11,041 bases of DNA from Gammaproteobacteria bacterium (GCA_025360985.1 JANYBA010000304.1:1-11041); one strand, 5' to 3'. Shown: positions 1 through 7,260, counted from the first letter of the stretch. Notes: generated by a model from the sequence alone, not told the origin. Numbers and translations are program-made.

Positions 1-460
1 CCATGAAGTAGTTGCGATCTTCGTGCTGGATGATGTTTTCCTTCGCGATCGGCTGCCAAAAGCTGGGCCAGCCGGTACCGGAGTCGAACTTCGTGGCGGA
101 ACTGAACAGGGCGGTGTCGCAGCAGATGCAGCGGTAAATGCCCTTGTCGTTCGACTCGGCGTATTTGCCGCTGAAGGCGCGTTCGGTGCCTTCGTGGCGC
201 GTGACCTGGTAGGCGAGCGGCGACAGTTGCGCGCGCCAGGTCTCATCGGGCTTGAACGCCGGCGGCAGCTTCTCGACCCGCAGGCGCCGGCCATTGCCGG
301 CGAACTCGACGATATTCACGAACGCGGCATCCGTGGCCGCGGCCAGGGCCGCGCCAGGGCGCAACAGCAGTCCGACGAGGGCCAGGGCCGCGCCGCCCAG
401 CAGGCTGCGGCGGGCCGGCTGTTCGGGCAGGTTGTGGTCAGGCAAGCGTGTGGCAGTCAT
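1..460 (-). CDS. msrB: Peptide-methionine (R)-S-oxide reductase MsrB, exported form (truncated by window edge)
   Basis: MsrB reduces the R epimer of methionine sulfoxide in proteins. Only the first 153 residues are present; the gene runs off the left edge before the catalytic-Cys segment. The MsrB core begins near residue 75 with LSPLAYQVTRHEGTERAFSG. It includes the zinc-binding CxxC (C111/C114, in YRCICCD, with an extra Cys at 113) and the family signature GTGWPSF at 128-134. Residues 1-40 precede the core and look like an export signal: a twin-arginine ARRSLLGG at about 16-23, a hydrophobic run to about 33, and an Ala-rich cleavage region ending AALA near 40. The product is therefore probably periplasmic and Tat-exported, unlike cytoplasmic MsrB. 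The start is supported by GAGAGG about 7 nt upstream. It lies 91 bp downstream of the response-regulator gene on the same strand. Family assignment is secure; the export route is inference. Confidence 0.93.
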   Translation of the reverse strand, partial: MTATRLPDHNLPEQPARRSLLGGAALALVGLLLRPGAALAAATDAAFVNIVEFAGNGRRLRVEKLPPAFKPDETWRAQLSPLAYQVTRHEGTERAFSGKYAESNDKGIYRCICCDTALFSSATKFDSGTGWPSFWQPIAKENIIQHEDRNYFM

Positions 461-551
461 CGAACGCCTCTCGGGATCAGGATGGGATACCCGACAAGAG
501 GTTGCGATAGCGTGATTGGGTGCGCCGGCGTCGCCGGCGGTTGTGCGGCGT

Positions 552-1241
552 TCAGCTTTGGCGGGTATCGCGCCAGGTGGACTGGGACGGCGCAGCACCT
601 GCATCGGCCGCGGGCCGGTCCTCGGGGGCCGGTACGAATTCGCCCGTCGTCAGTTCGCCGGCCTCCAGCGGAGCCTGTGATTCGGCCGTTTCCGCAATCG
701 CGTCGGCGTCGGCCTCGGGTTCCGGCTCGGTCGCCCGCTCGAGGCGTCCCGAATCCAGCAAGCGCTCGATGCGCGCGAATACCTCGGCGCGCGAAAAGGG
801 CTTCTTCATGAAATCGTCGGCGCCGATGCGCTGCACGTAGAAGGTCTCGGTCGCCTGGGCATTGCCGCTGATCATGATGACCGGGATGTCCTTGGTCAGC
901 GGATCGCGGCGCAGCATGCGCAGGGCCGTGAAGCCATTCATGCCCGGCAGGACGATGTCCAGGAAGATGATTTGCGGCTGCTGCCAGCGCGCGAGCTCCA
1001 GACCGGTTTCGGCGTCGCCGGCTTCGATCGTCTCGAAGCCGTTCTGGACCAGCATGCGTTTGAGCATGGCGACGATCGTCGCGGAGTCGTCGACGACCAG
1101 GGCCGTGCTGCCTTTTTTCACGCCGAGCCGGGTCTTGACCCGACGATCCACCGGTTCGGGCGGGATCGGCGGCAAGGGCTCAGGCTGCTGCCGGTTGGCG
1201 GCAAACAGGCGTTTCAGGCGGTCTAGCGTACTCAAACTCAT
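552..1241 (-). CDS. Stand-alone response regulator, PilH/CheY-like receiver with N- and C-terminal extensions
   Basis: A 229-residue phospho-acceptor protein with one receiver (REC) domain at about residues 45-165. The expected active-site residues are present: acidic pair D51/D52 (VVDDS), phosphorylated Asp D95 (IIFLDIVLPGMNG), Ser in the Thr/Ser switch position S125 (VIMISGN) and Lys K147 (MKKPF). The receiver resembles the PilG/PilH/CheY type used in twitching and chemotaxis signalling. There is no DNA-binding or enzymatic output domain. Residues 1-44 are basic and Pro-rich; residues from about 170 to the end are acidic, Ala/Pro/Glu-rich and probably disordered. I chose the ATG at 1241 because GGAGGGG lies about 8 nt upstream; the open frame continues further upstream over the end of the DUF885 gene, but without family similarity. 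No sensor kinase is adjacent. Receiver assignment is certain; the partner and output are unknown. Confidence 0.92.
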   Translation of the reverse strand: MSLSTLDRLKRLFAANRQQPEPLPPIPPEPVDRRVKTRLGVKKGSTALVVDDSATIVAMLKRMLVQNGFETIEAGDAETGLELARWQQPQIIFLDIVLPGMNGFTALRMLRRDPLTKDIPVIMISGNAQATETFYVQRIGADDFMKKPFSRAEVFARIERLLDSGRLERATEPEPEADADAIAETAESQAPLEAGELTTGEFVPAPEDRPAADAGAAPSQSTWRDTRQS

Positions 1242-1336
1242 TATCCGGACCCCTCCCCGGGACCTTGGACCCGGCCATGTTTCCACGCCAGCCCGGCCGA
1301 GGCAATGACCCCGGCCGGATAGTGGGCCCGCTGCGC

Positions 1337-3121
1337 CTACTGGATCGGCAGGTCGAGCATGAGTTCGCGCACGAATCGCACGGGCGGCGAGCCGTAGGCC
1401 AGCACCGCGTCGTGGTAGGTCCGCAGGTCGAACTTGGCGCCGTCGCGCTTCTGGACTTCGTGCAGCAGGTCGAGGTGTTCCTGCAAGCCGACGAAGTAGG
1501 TGGGCAACTGCGCCGAGGTCAGCCGGGCGCGCGTCCATTTGCCCGCGGCCTCGCGTTCTTCCTGGAAGGTCTGTTCGGTCATCAGCGCCATCGCGTCCTT
1601 TTCCGACATGTTGTCGACCTGGATGGCCTGGTCGAGGATGGCGTTGGCGATGCCGCGCAGGTACCACTTGAGCTGGATCAGGTGGTACAGCGGGTCGTTG
1701 TCGCGGAAACCCTGCTCGGCCATCATCCGCTCGGCGTAGACCGCCCAGCCTTCGACGAAGCTGCCCGACGAGAGCACCGCACGCAGCGTCGAGGGGTACT
1801 TGTTGGAATGCCAGATCTGCACGTAATGGCCGGGCATGCCCTCGTGCACGCCGAGCTCGGCGATGGCGCGGGTGTTGTATTCGCGCAGGAACGACGCGAC
1901 CTGCTCCGGTTTCCAGTCGGTGGGGATCGGCGAAACCGCGTAGAAGGTCGCCAGCTGCTTGTCCAGCGGACCGGGCGAATCGCAATAGGCGACGGTGACA
2001 CCGCGCTGGAACTCCGGCATCGGGATCACCTGCACCGGGGCGTCGGGCAGGGTAATCAGGTTCTTGGCGCGAACGAAGTCCGTGGCCTTGGCCAGCTCGG
2101 CCTTGGCGACGTCGACCACCGTGTCGCGCGTCGGCGCATCGGCATTGGCGAGGTTGAGCGCGGCGCGGATCGCCGCCTGTTGCTGCGCCGGCGTCGGCGA
2201 CTCGGGGCGGTCGCCCGCGTTTGGCTTGTCGGCGAGGACCTGGCGCGCGATCTTGTACATCTCGACGCGGGTGCTGGCCAATTCGGCTTCGGCGCGCTGG
2301 CGAATGTCCTGGCGCGTCATCGGTGACAACAGCGCGAAGGCGAGTTTCTCGTCATAGAGTTTCTGGCCGAGGCGGAAGTCGCCCTTGGCGTTGGGCACCA
2401 GGGTCTTGTCCAGCCAGGTTTGCTGCTCGGCGGCAGCCGCGCGCAACGCCGTGGCCGCGGCCTCGAGCCGTTGTTTGTCGGCGGGTGGGAGTTCGCCCGC
2501 GTGCGGCAGGATCATGCTGTCGACCAGGCCCATGACGCCGGCATTTTGCTGGGCGACAGTCTTGGCGTGGATTTCCGGCACGCGCGCCGGGTCGAGGTTG
2601 GCGCGCATCTGCGCGAACAAGGCCGGGATTTTTTCCATGCGCGCGGTCGCCGCGCGCAGGCGATCGGGCATCGGTGCGAATTCGCGCGCCATCAGGGTGT
2701 ACAGCGCGCCGCCGGCGAGTTGGCCGTAGATCTGCGGGTCCCAGGCCCAGCTTTGCAGCGTCTCGGTGTTCCAGATGTCGTAGCGCAGCTGGTTGTCGAG
2801 CAGGGCCGCGTCGACCTGGTTCTCGCGCGACAAGGTGCTGCGGTCGATCTTGCCCAACTCGGCCAGCATGTCTTTCGAGAACTTCAGCCCCTTGGCGCGA
2901 CCGTCGACGCTGAGGTCGTCGAGTTCGGCGTCGAAACGATGGTCGCCGATCTGGGTGGCGCTGACCGGGCTGAGTTTCATCGCGCCATCGAGCCAGCGTT
3001 TGGACAGGTCGGCGAAGGCGGCGTCGGAACTCTGGGCGACGACGTTGGCTGGCGGCGACGGCGGCGAGCTGCAGGCGGCGAGCAGGACCACGAGGAACGA
3101 CAACAACATGGATCGGCGCAT
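1337..3121 (-). CDS. DUF885 family lipoprotein, putative zinc metallopeptidase-like
   Basis: A 594-residue protein of the DUF885 family (PF05960). The family is largely uncharacterised, with a helical fold thought to resemble M3/M32-type metallopeptidases. The N-terminus is a lipoprotein signal with lipobox LAAC (Cys17), followed by a Ser/Pro spacer, so the mature protein should be membrane-anchored and face the periplasm. The candidate metal site is HEGMPGHY (H426, E427, H432), followed by SFVEGWAVYAE (E457 a possible third ligand), both hallmarks of the family. Further conserved segments include YGSPPV near 577-581 close to the C-terminus. The ATG at 3121 is preferred over one 22 codons earlier because it places the hydrophobic signal at the N-terminus; AGGA lies about 9 nt upstream. 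It follows the zinc permease gene by 55 bp on the same strand with no obvious terminator, so co-expression is possible. The substrate is unknown. Confidence 0.9.
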   Translation of the reverse strand: MRRSMLLSFLVVLLAACSSPPSPPANVVAQSSDAAFADLSKRWLDGAMKLSPVSATQIGDHRFDAELDDLSVDGRAKGLKFSKDMLAELGKIDRSTLSRENQVDAALLDNQLRYDIWNTETLQSWAWDPQIYGQLAGGALYTLMAREFAPMPDRLRAATARMEKIPALFAQMRANLDPARVPEIHAKTVAQQNAGVMGLVDSMILPHAGELPPADKQRLEAAATALRAAAAEQQTWLDKTLVPNAKGDFRLGQKLYDEKLAFALLSPMTRQDIRQRAEAELASTRVEMYKIARQVLADKPNAGDRPESPTPAQQQAAIRAALNLANADAPTRDTVVDVAKAELAKATDFVRAKNLITLPDAPVQVIPMPEFQRGVTVAYCDSPGPLDKQLATFYAVSPIPTDWKPEQVASFLREYNTRAIAELGVHEGMPGHYVQIWHSNKYPSTLRAVLSSGSFVEGWAVYAERMMAEQGFRDNDPLYHLIQLKWYLRGIANAILDQAIQVDNMSEKDAMALMTEQTFQEEREAAGKWTRARLTSAQLPTYFVGLQEHLDLLHEVQKRDGAKFDLRTYHDAVLAYGSPPVRFVRELMLDLPIQ

Positions 3122-3176
3122 GGCAGGAATCCTGGCGGGGGCGAGGTCAGCCGCTAGGATAACGCGGTCGTGCCGT

Positions 3177-3977
3177 TCAGGTGTCAAACACCGCCGCTTC
3201 GGTCGGGCGCGATGGATGCGAACGCCGTACCACCGGCAGCAATTGCGCGAGCATCGCGCTGCCGGCCAGGGTCCAGACGATCATCGCGCCGCTGGGCAGG
3301 TCGAGCATGGCTGACAGCGCCAGGCCCAGCACGTAGCCGACCACGCCGATGGCGTAGGCGGTCACCAGTTGCGCCTTGCCCTGCATGCCGGCGGTCGCCA
3401 GGGCCGGCACGATCAGGCTGGCAAAGACCAGGTAGACGCCGACCAGTTGCACCGACACCGTGATCGCTAGGGCGAACAGGCCATAGAAGACCAGGCCGGT
3501 CAGGCGGCCGCGGCGCAGCCACATGAAGGCGAGCAGGATCACCGACAACACCGCCGCCGGGATCATCTGGCCAAAGCTCACCCAAAGGATTTGCCCGACC
3601 AGAAGATCCTTGAGGTGCTCGCCACCCTGCGGATTGTTGGCCAGCAGCAACAGGGCGCCGGTGGCGGCCAGTACGAACAGGGTACCAATCAAGGGTTCCT
3701 GGTAATGCGGCCAGCGCCGATCGGTCCAGGCCAGCAATCCGGCACCGAGCATGGCGGCGCCGGCGGCGGCGAACTGGATCTTGAAACTCTCTTCGTCGAT
3801 GCCGACGAACTGCGCCAGGATCACGCCGAGCGCGGCGATCTGGGCGATCGCCAGGTCGATGAAGATGATGCCGCGCGACAGTACCTGCTTGCCGAGCGGC
3901 ACGTGCGTGGACAGCACGATCAGCCCGGCGGCGCAGGCCGGACCGAGGATGCGGATGTCGAGGCCTTCAAAAGTCAT
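3177..3977 (-). CDS. znuB: Zinc/metal ABC transporter permease (ABC-3 family, ZnuB-like)
   Basis: A 266-residue integral membrane subunit of a metal-type ABC importer (ABC-3/FecCD-like permease family). About eight hydrophobic segments are visible, for instance residues 9-25, 36-60, 71-84, 96-113, 130-151, 160-180, 183-200 and 205-245. The segment around residues 28-58 (PLGKQVLSRGIIFIDLAIAQ onward) corresponds to the conserved cytoplasmic-loop region of ZnuB/MntB-type permeases. The start codon overlaps the stop of the substrate-binding protein gene by four bases (ATGA), so translation is coupled. With that gene and the porin it forms the Zur-controlled unit. The ATP-binding subunit is not encoded in this window. 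A manganese substrate is possible from the family alone; the Zur box makes zinc more likely. Confidence 0.92.
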   Translation of the reverse strand: MTFEGLDIRILGPACAAGLIVLSTHVPLGKQVLSRGIIFIDLAIAQIAALGVILAQFVGIDEESFKIQFAAAGAAMLGAGLLAWTDRRWPHYQEPLIGTLFVLAATGALLLLANNPQGGEHLKDLLVGQILWVSFGQMIPAAVLSVILLAFMWLRRGRLTGLVFYGLFALAITVSVQLVGVYLVFASLIVPALATAGMQGKAQLVTAYAIGVVGYVLGLALSAMLDLPSGAMIVWTLAGSAMLAQLLPVVRRSHPSRPTEAAVFDT

Positions 3978-4876
3978 TTCACCGTCCCCAGCAACTTGTC
4001 GATGGTCGAGTCGTAAAGGCCGAACAAGTCCTTGGCCTGGGCATCGCCGCCGACCGTGAATGGCAGGCTGACCGCGGGCACGCCGGTGTGGTCGGACAGC
4101 CATTCGCTGGCCTTCGGATCCTGGTAGGCGGCGCGGATGATCGCCAGCGTATTCGAGCTCTTGGTGATATCGATCAGGCTGGCCAGGTGGCCGCTGGTCG
4201 GCGGCACGCCGGGCTTGGGCTCGAGCGCGCCGATTTGCTTCATGCCGAGCCAGGCAGTCAGGTAGATCCAACTATTGTGGTGAACGACCACGTTGCGGCC
4301 TTTCAGCGGCACCGCTTTCGCGGTCCAGCGCGCGATCGCGGCGGCCCAGCGGGTTGAGAAATCGACGAAGCGCTGTTGGTAGACCGCCGCGTTGGTCGGA
4401 TCCAGTTGCGCCAGGCGCGCGGACAGCGCCTTGGCGATGGTCAGCATGCGATGCGGATCCATCTGCACGTGCGGATTGCCTTCCGGGTGGACGTCGCCGT
4501 TGGCGCGATCGAGCGCGGTCGGTTTCTCCAGCGTGACGATCTGGCTCGCCGCCATGAACGACCCCGGTCCGGACGCGACCTTCTGGTTGCCGGACTGCTG
4601 GATCAATTTCGGCAGCCAACCGATTTCCAGTTCGGCGCCGTCGCAGACGGCCAGGTCGGCGCTGCGAATCTTCGCGATCAGGCTGGGCTTGGCCTCGATC
4701 TGGTGCACGTCCTGCAAGGCATTGGTGGCGACATCGACGTCGATCTTGTCACCAGCCAGTTCGGCCAGCATCGAGGCCCATTCCGGTTCGCAGGCGAAGA
4801 CGCGCAATTTTGCCTGGGTCGGGACCGAGACCAACGCGGCAGCGGTGAATAGTGTCGCAATCAGTAGCTTGTTCAT
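3974..4876 (-). CDS. znuA: Metal ABC transporter substrate-binding protein, ZnuA-like (cluster A-I)
   Basis: A 300-residue periplasmic protein that would deliver zinc to the downstream permease. The signal peptide runs to about residue 22 (cleavage after TQA). The mature start KLRVFACEPEWASMLAELAG marks a ZnuA-like subgroup. Likely metal ligands at the family positions are H58 (QDVHQIEAKPS), H136 (GNPHVQMDP) and H200 (VVVHHNSW), with a C-terminal acidic residue such as D278 (PFTVGGD) as fourth candidate. The long His/Asp-rich loop of classical ZnuA is missing; the matching region (about 118-136) carries only H130 and H136. The gene starts 17 bp after the porin stop, with GGGA upstream, and its stop overlaps the permease start. 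Assignment as a metal-binding SBP is firm; zinc rather than manganese is inferred from the Zur operator upstream of the operon. Confidence 0.92.
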   Translation of the reverse strand: MNKLLIATLFTAAALVSVPTQAKLRVFACEPEWASMLAELAGDKIDVDVATNALQDVHQIEAKPSLIAKIRSADLAVCDGAELEIGWLPKLIQQSGNQKVASGPGSFMAASQIVTLEKPTALDRANGDVHPEGNPHVQMDPHRMLTIAKALSARLAQLDPTNAAVYQQRFVDFSTRWAAAIARWTAKAVPLKGRNVVVHHNSWIYLTAWLGMKQIGALEPKPGVPPTSGHLASLIDITKSSNTLAIIRAAYQDPKASEWLSDHTGVPAVSLPFTVGGDAQAKDLFGLYDSTIDKLLGTVK

Positions 4877-4893
4877 TCTGGGAATTCCCGGGA

Positions 4894-6261
4894 TCAAAAG
4901 GCGTGCGCGCCGTGGGCGCCAAGGGCGACCTGGTATTGCAGGGTCAGGACATTGTCGGAAGCGAACGGATTCGGCAGGTCGTGGCTCAATTGCAGTCGGA
5001 CCAGCGCGAACTCGCTGTTCAGCCAAGAGAGCTCGACGCTGTTGCGCGAAGGATCGAAATCGCTCGCGTAGGGTCCGGTGTTGTCGGCCCAGAGCTTGTC
5101 GTAGCGATAGCCGAGTTCCCACGTGCGGTTGATTCGATATACCGCTTCGATGTAGCCGCCGCGGCGTTGGCCGATCCAGGGTTGCGCGAACGCCGACTGG
5201 CCCGGTTGCAGCAGCAGCGGCGGGTCGTAGACGCCATTGCGATCGTCGACCAGGTATTCGCCGCGCACGGTCAGGCCGCCGTCCTTGAGGTTGCCGTTCG
5301 GCGCCCACTTGATCGTGCCGTCGGCGATGTAGAGCCTGTTGTCGCCGCTGAAGCCGTCCTCGGCGGCGACCGTGGTCGATTTGAGCATCGACAGTCCGGC
5401 CAGCCAGGACGTGTTGTCGTTGATGTCGCCACCGGCCTTGACGAAACCGGTAACGACACCGACGCCGCCGTGGCCACCACCAGCGCTGGGGAAATTGTTG
5501 CCGGCGAAGGCTTCGACACCGAATTGCAGGTAGATCGGCGCCGGCGCCAGCCAGTGCAGCTGCACGCCGTCGTCGCCGTATTGGCCGCCGAGGAAGGCCT
5601 GGTAGGCGAGCGGGCGATCGTAAAAACTGTCGGTATGCGCGTGGTGGCTGTTGAGGTAACCGATGTCGGAGAAGAAGCGGCCGGCGCGCACGCCCAAGCC
5701 GTTCGGCAACGACGTGGTTTCGATACACGCATTCTCCACGCCGACGCTGTCCTGGCCATGATCGTTCGAGGCGGTCAGGGTCAACTGGCCGAAGAATTTC
5801 TCATCGATATTGGCGTACATCGTGACTTCGCTTTCGGCGATCGACAGGCCTTGGGCGGCCGGTCCGGCGCCGCCGGCGAGCGGAAAACCGGAACGGTAAT
5901 AGCCGTCGGGATCGATCGAATTGTGCGCGTAGGCGCCGTTGAGAATGATGCTGATCGCCGGATTGAAGGCATTGCCGTTGGCGCCACCGGCGTCGGCCGC
6001 CGGTGGCGGGGCTTCCGCTTCCGCAGTCGTCGCGGCTTCCGCCGATGCGGTCTGTTCGGCTTTCATCGCTTCGAGCGCCGCCTTGGCCTCTTGCGCGGCA
6101 GCGAGGGCCTCGGCCGCTTGCTGGCGCAAGGTTTCGGCGTTGGCCTCCAGCGCCTGGATGCGGGCTTCGAGCGATTGCAATTGCGTAGGCGCTTTTTCCA
6201 CGGCCAGCGCCGAAGTCGACAGCGCGGCGAGGACGCAGAGCACGAGCGGGGATCTGTTCAT
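4894..6261 (-). CDS. Zur-controlled outer-membrane porin-like protein, putative zinc channel
   Basis: A 455-residue outer-membrane protein with no gene name I recognise. In order: signal peptide 1-20 (ending STSALA), a predicted coiled coil at about 27-70 (LQSLEARIQALEAN and following), an Ala/Pro/Glu linker at 71-92, then a beta-barrel from about 98 (FNPAISIILNGAYA) to a C-terminal Phe, the usual outer-membrane assembly signal. The barrel has alternating aromatic strands such as GYIEAVYRINRTWELGYRYD. Histidines cluster at 206-209 (HHAH), H264 and the C-terminal HGAHAF. The fold is porin-like rather than TonB-dependent: no plug or TonB box is seen. It is first in the operon, 17 bp before the substrate-binding protein gene and about 50 bp downstream of the Zur box, which suggests zinc passage. 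No strong Shine-Dalgarno is visible before the ATG. Outer-membrane location is firm; zinc specificity is inference. Confidence 0.85.
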   Translation of the reverse strand: MNRSPLVLCVLAALSTSALAVEKAPTQLQSLEARIQALEANAETLRQQAAEALAAAQEAKAALEAMKAEQTASAEAATTAEAEAPPPAADAGGANGNAFNPAISIILNGAYAHNSIDPDGYYRSGFPLAGGAGPAAQGLSIAESEVTMYANIDEKFFGQLTLTASNDHGQDSVGVENACIETTSLPNGLGVRAGRFFSDIGYLNSHHAHTDSFYDRPLAYQAFLGGQYGDDGVQLHWLAPAPIYLQFGVEAFAGNNFPSAGGGHGGVGVVTGFVKAGGDINDNTSWLAGLSMLKSTTVAAEDGFSGDNRLYIADGTIKWAPNGNLKDGGLTVRGEYLVDDRNGVYDPPLLLQPGQSAFAQPWIGQRRGGYIEAVYRINRTWELGYRYDKLWADNTGPYASDFDPSRNSVELSWLNSEFALVRLQLSHDLPNPFASDNVLTLQYQVALGAHGAHAF

Positions 6262-6309
6262 GGGCGAGCACGGCTGCGGCGGTCGGGGACGGCGCCCGGG
6301 GAGCCAAAC

Positions 6310-6337
6310 TCTATAATGTTATAATGTAACTAATCAA
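6310..6337 (-). promoter_or_regulatory. Sigma70-like promoter of the porin-znuA-znuB operon
   Basis: On the minus strand, TTGATT (6337-6332) is a good -35 and TATAGA (6315-6310) a -10, separated by 16 bp. Transcription would start near 6303, about 40 bp before the porin ATG. The spacer is almost filled by the Zur box, the geometry expected for repression by occlusion. The AT-rich patch stands out sharply from its GC-rich surroundings. Confidence 0.6.
6316..6332. promoter_or_regulatory. Zur operator (zinc uptake regulator box)
   Basis: The plus strand reads ATGTTATAATGTAACTA. It matches 14 of 17 positions of the remembered gammaproteobacterial Zur consensus ATGTTATAWTATAACAT. The core GTTATAATGTAAC (6318-6330) is a palindrome with one mismatched pair (6322/6326). 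It lies between the -35 and -10 elements of the porin-znuA-znuB promoter. Zinc-loaded Zur bound here should shut the operon off; zinc starvation should release it. The match is seen in sequence; regulation by Zur is inference from the consensus and the downstream gene content. Confidence 0.8.
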
Positions 6338-6348
6338 TAGGCCGGAAG

Positions 6349-7260
6349 TTACAGTTCGGTAATCCGCGGCTCCGCCGGCCGGCGCAGCAGCTGGGCTCGA
6401 TTGAGCAGGGGTTGCGCGAACACTGCCGCCAGGATGATCGCCACGCCGAAGTAGAAGCGCGGCGCCAATTCCCGTTGTTCGCCGAGCAGGGGAATCGCCA
6501 GCAGGATCGCGTAGACCGGTTCCAGGTTGAGTGCGAGCTGGGTGCTGAAGGCGCTGATCTTGCGCAGCGCCACCAGCGACAGCGTGAACGGCAGCAGGGT
6601 GCATCCGGCCGCCAGCAGCACCAGCAGCGCCGCATCGCGCGCGCCGGGCATCGGCAGCGACGTGCCGAAATTGGGCACCAGGGGCGACAAGGCCAGCAGG
6701 AACAGGACGCCGGCGCCAAGCTCGATCGCGGTGACGGTCAGCGGATCGGCGCGGTCGACGTAGCGTTTGTTGAGCACGCTGAACAGGGCGGTGAGGAAGG
6801 ACGACGCCACGCCGACGACGATGCCCAGGTGCATGCCGACGGGCACTCCGCCGACCACGAGCACCATGCCGGGGACCAGGACGATGCCAAGCGCGAATTC
6901 GCGCCGCTCGAAACGCCGGTCGGCGAGCCAGGGCTCCAGCGTCGCGGCGAAAATGGAACCCAGCGCCAGGCAGCTCACCGCTACCGAGGCGTTCGCCAGC
7001 TTGATCGCGCCGTAGAACGCCAGCCAGTGCAGGGCGACGACCACGCCGATGCCGGCGTAGATCGCCAGCAAACGCCACGACATGCCGCGCAGCCCGCGCC
7101 AGACGCGCGGCAACAGCAACAAGGCGCCTGCCACCAACAACATCCGCCAGCAAACCAGGGCCAGCGCCGGCAGGCTGATCAGCTTGCCGAGGATCGCGGT
7201 GAAGCCCCACAACAAAACGCAGAAGTGGATCTGCCAAAACGCCTTGGCGTCATCTGTCAT
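6349..7260 (-). CDS. EamA/DMT family transporter
   Basis: A 303-residue inner-membrane protein of the drug/metabolite transporter superfamily with two EamA repeats (about residues 10-138 and 148-288) and roughly ten transmembrane segments. The first repeat opens with IHFCVLLWGFTAILGKL, typical of EamA proteins. The second ends with the conserved AFSTQLALNLEPVYAILLA and a GE pair (LLGEQRE). Substrate cannot be told from sequence; relatives export amino acids or other small metabolites. The start codon overlaps the bcp stop by four bases (ATGA), so translation is coupled to bcp. Its stop lies only 11 bp upstream of the -35 of the Zur-controlled promoter, so read-through into the zinc operon is possible. 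Confidence 0.92.
   Translation of the reverse strand: MTDDAKAFWQIHFCVLLWGFTAILGKLISLPALALVCWRMLLVAGALLLLPRVWRGLRGMSWRLLAIYAGIGVVVALHWLAFYGAIKLANASVAVSCLALGSIFAATLEPWLADRRFERREFALGIVLVPGMVLVVGGVPVGMHLGIVVGVASSFLTALFSVLNKRYVDRADPLTVTAIELGAGVLFLLALSPLVPNFGTSLPMPGARDAALLVLLAAGCTLLPFTLSLVALRKISAFSTQLALNLEPVYAILLAIPLLGEQRELAPRFYFGVAIILAAVFAQPLLNRAQLLRRPAEPRITEL

Noticed and set aside
524..538. Perfect inverted repeat GCCGGCG-T-CGCCGGC between the response regulator and msrB
   Set aside because: No T-run on either side, so it is not a convincing terminator, and such GC palindromes are common at this base composition.
1293..1318. CCGGCC/GGCCGG stem with 14-nt loop downstream of the DUF885 gene
   Set aside because: Short stem, large loop and no T-tract; not enough to call a terminator.
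552..1985. Extended version of the response regulator (477 codons)
   Set aside because: The extra N-terminal part overlaps the DUF885 coding region in another frame and is Arg-rich noise; a strong Shine-Dalgarno supports the ATG at 1241.
3122..3187. Earlier ATG for the DUF885 gene, adding 22 residues
   Set aside because: It would bury the lipoprotein signal inside the protein and overlap the permease stop; the ATG at 3121 puts the signal at the N-terminus.
4880..4889. Palindrome GGGAATTCCC overlapping the znuA ribosome binding site
   Set aside because: With a 3-bp stem and AATT loop it is too weak to claim RBS sequestration; it could be chance.
4852..6324. Long plus-strand open frame (490 codons) antisense to the porin
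   Set aside because: The minus-strand protein has a signal peptide, coiled coil and barrel end, whereas the plus-strand translation has none and mirrors the codons of the real gene.
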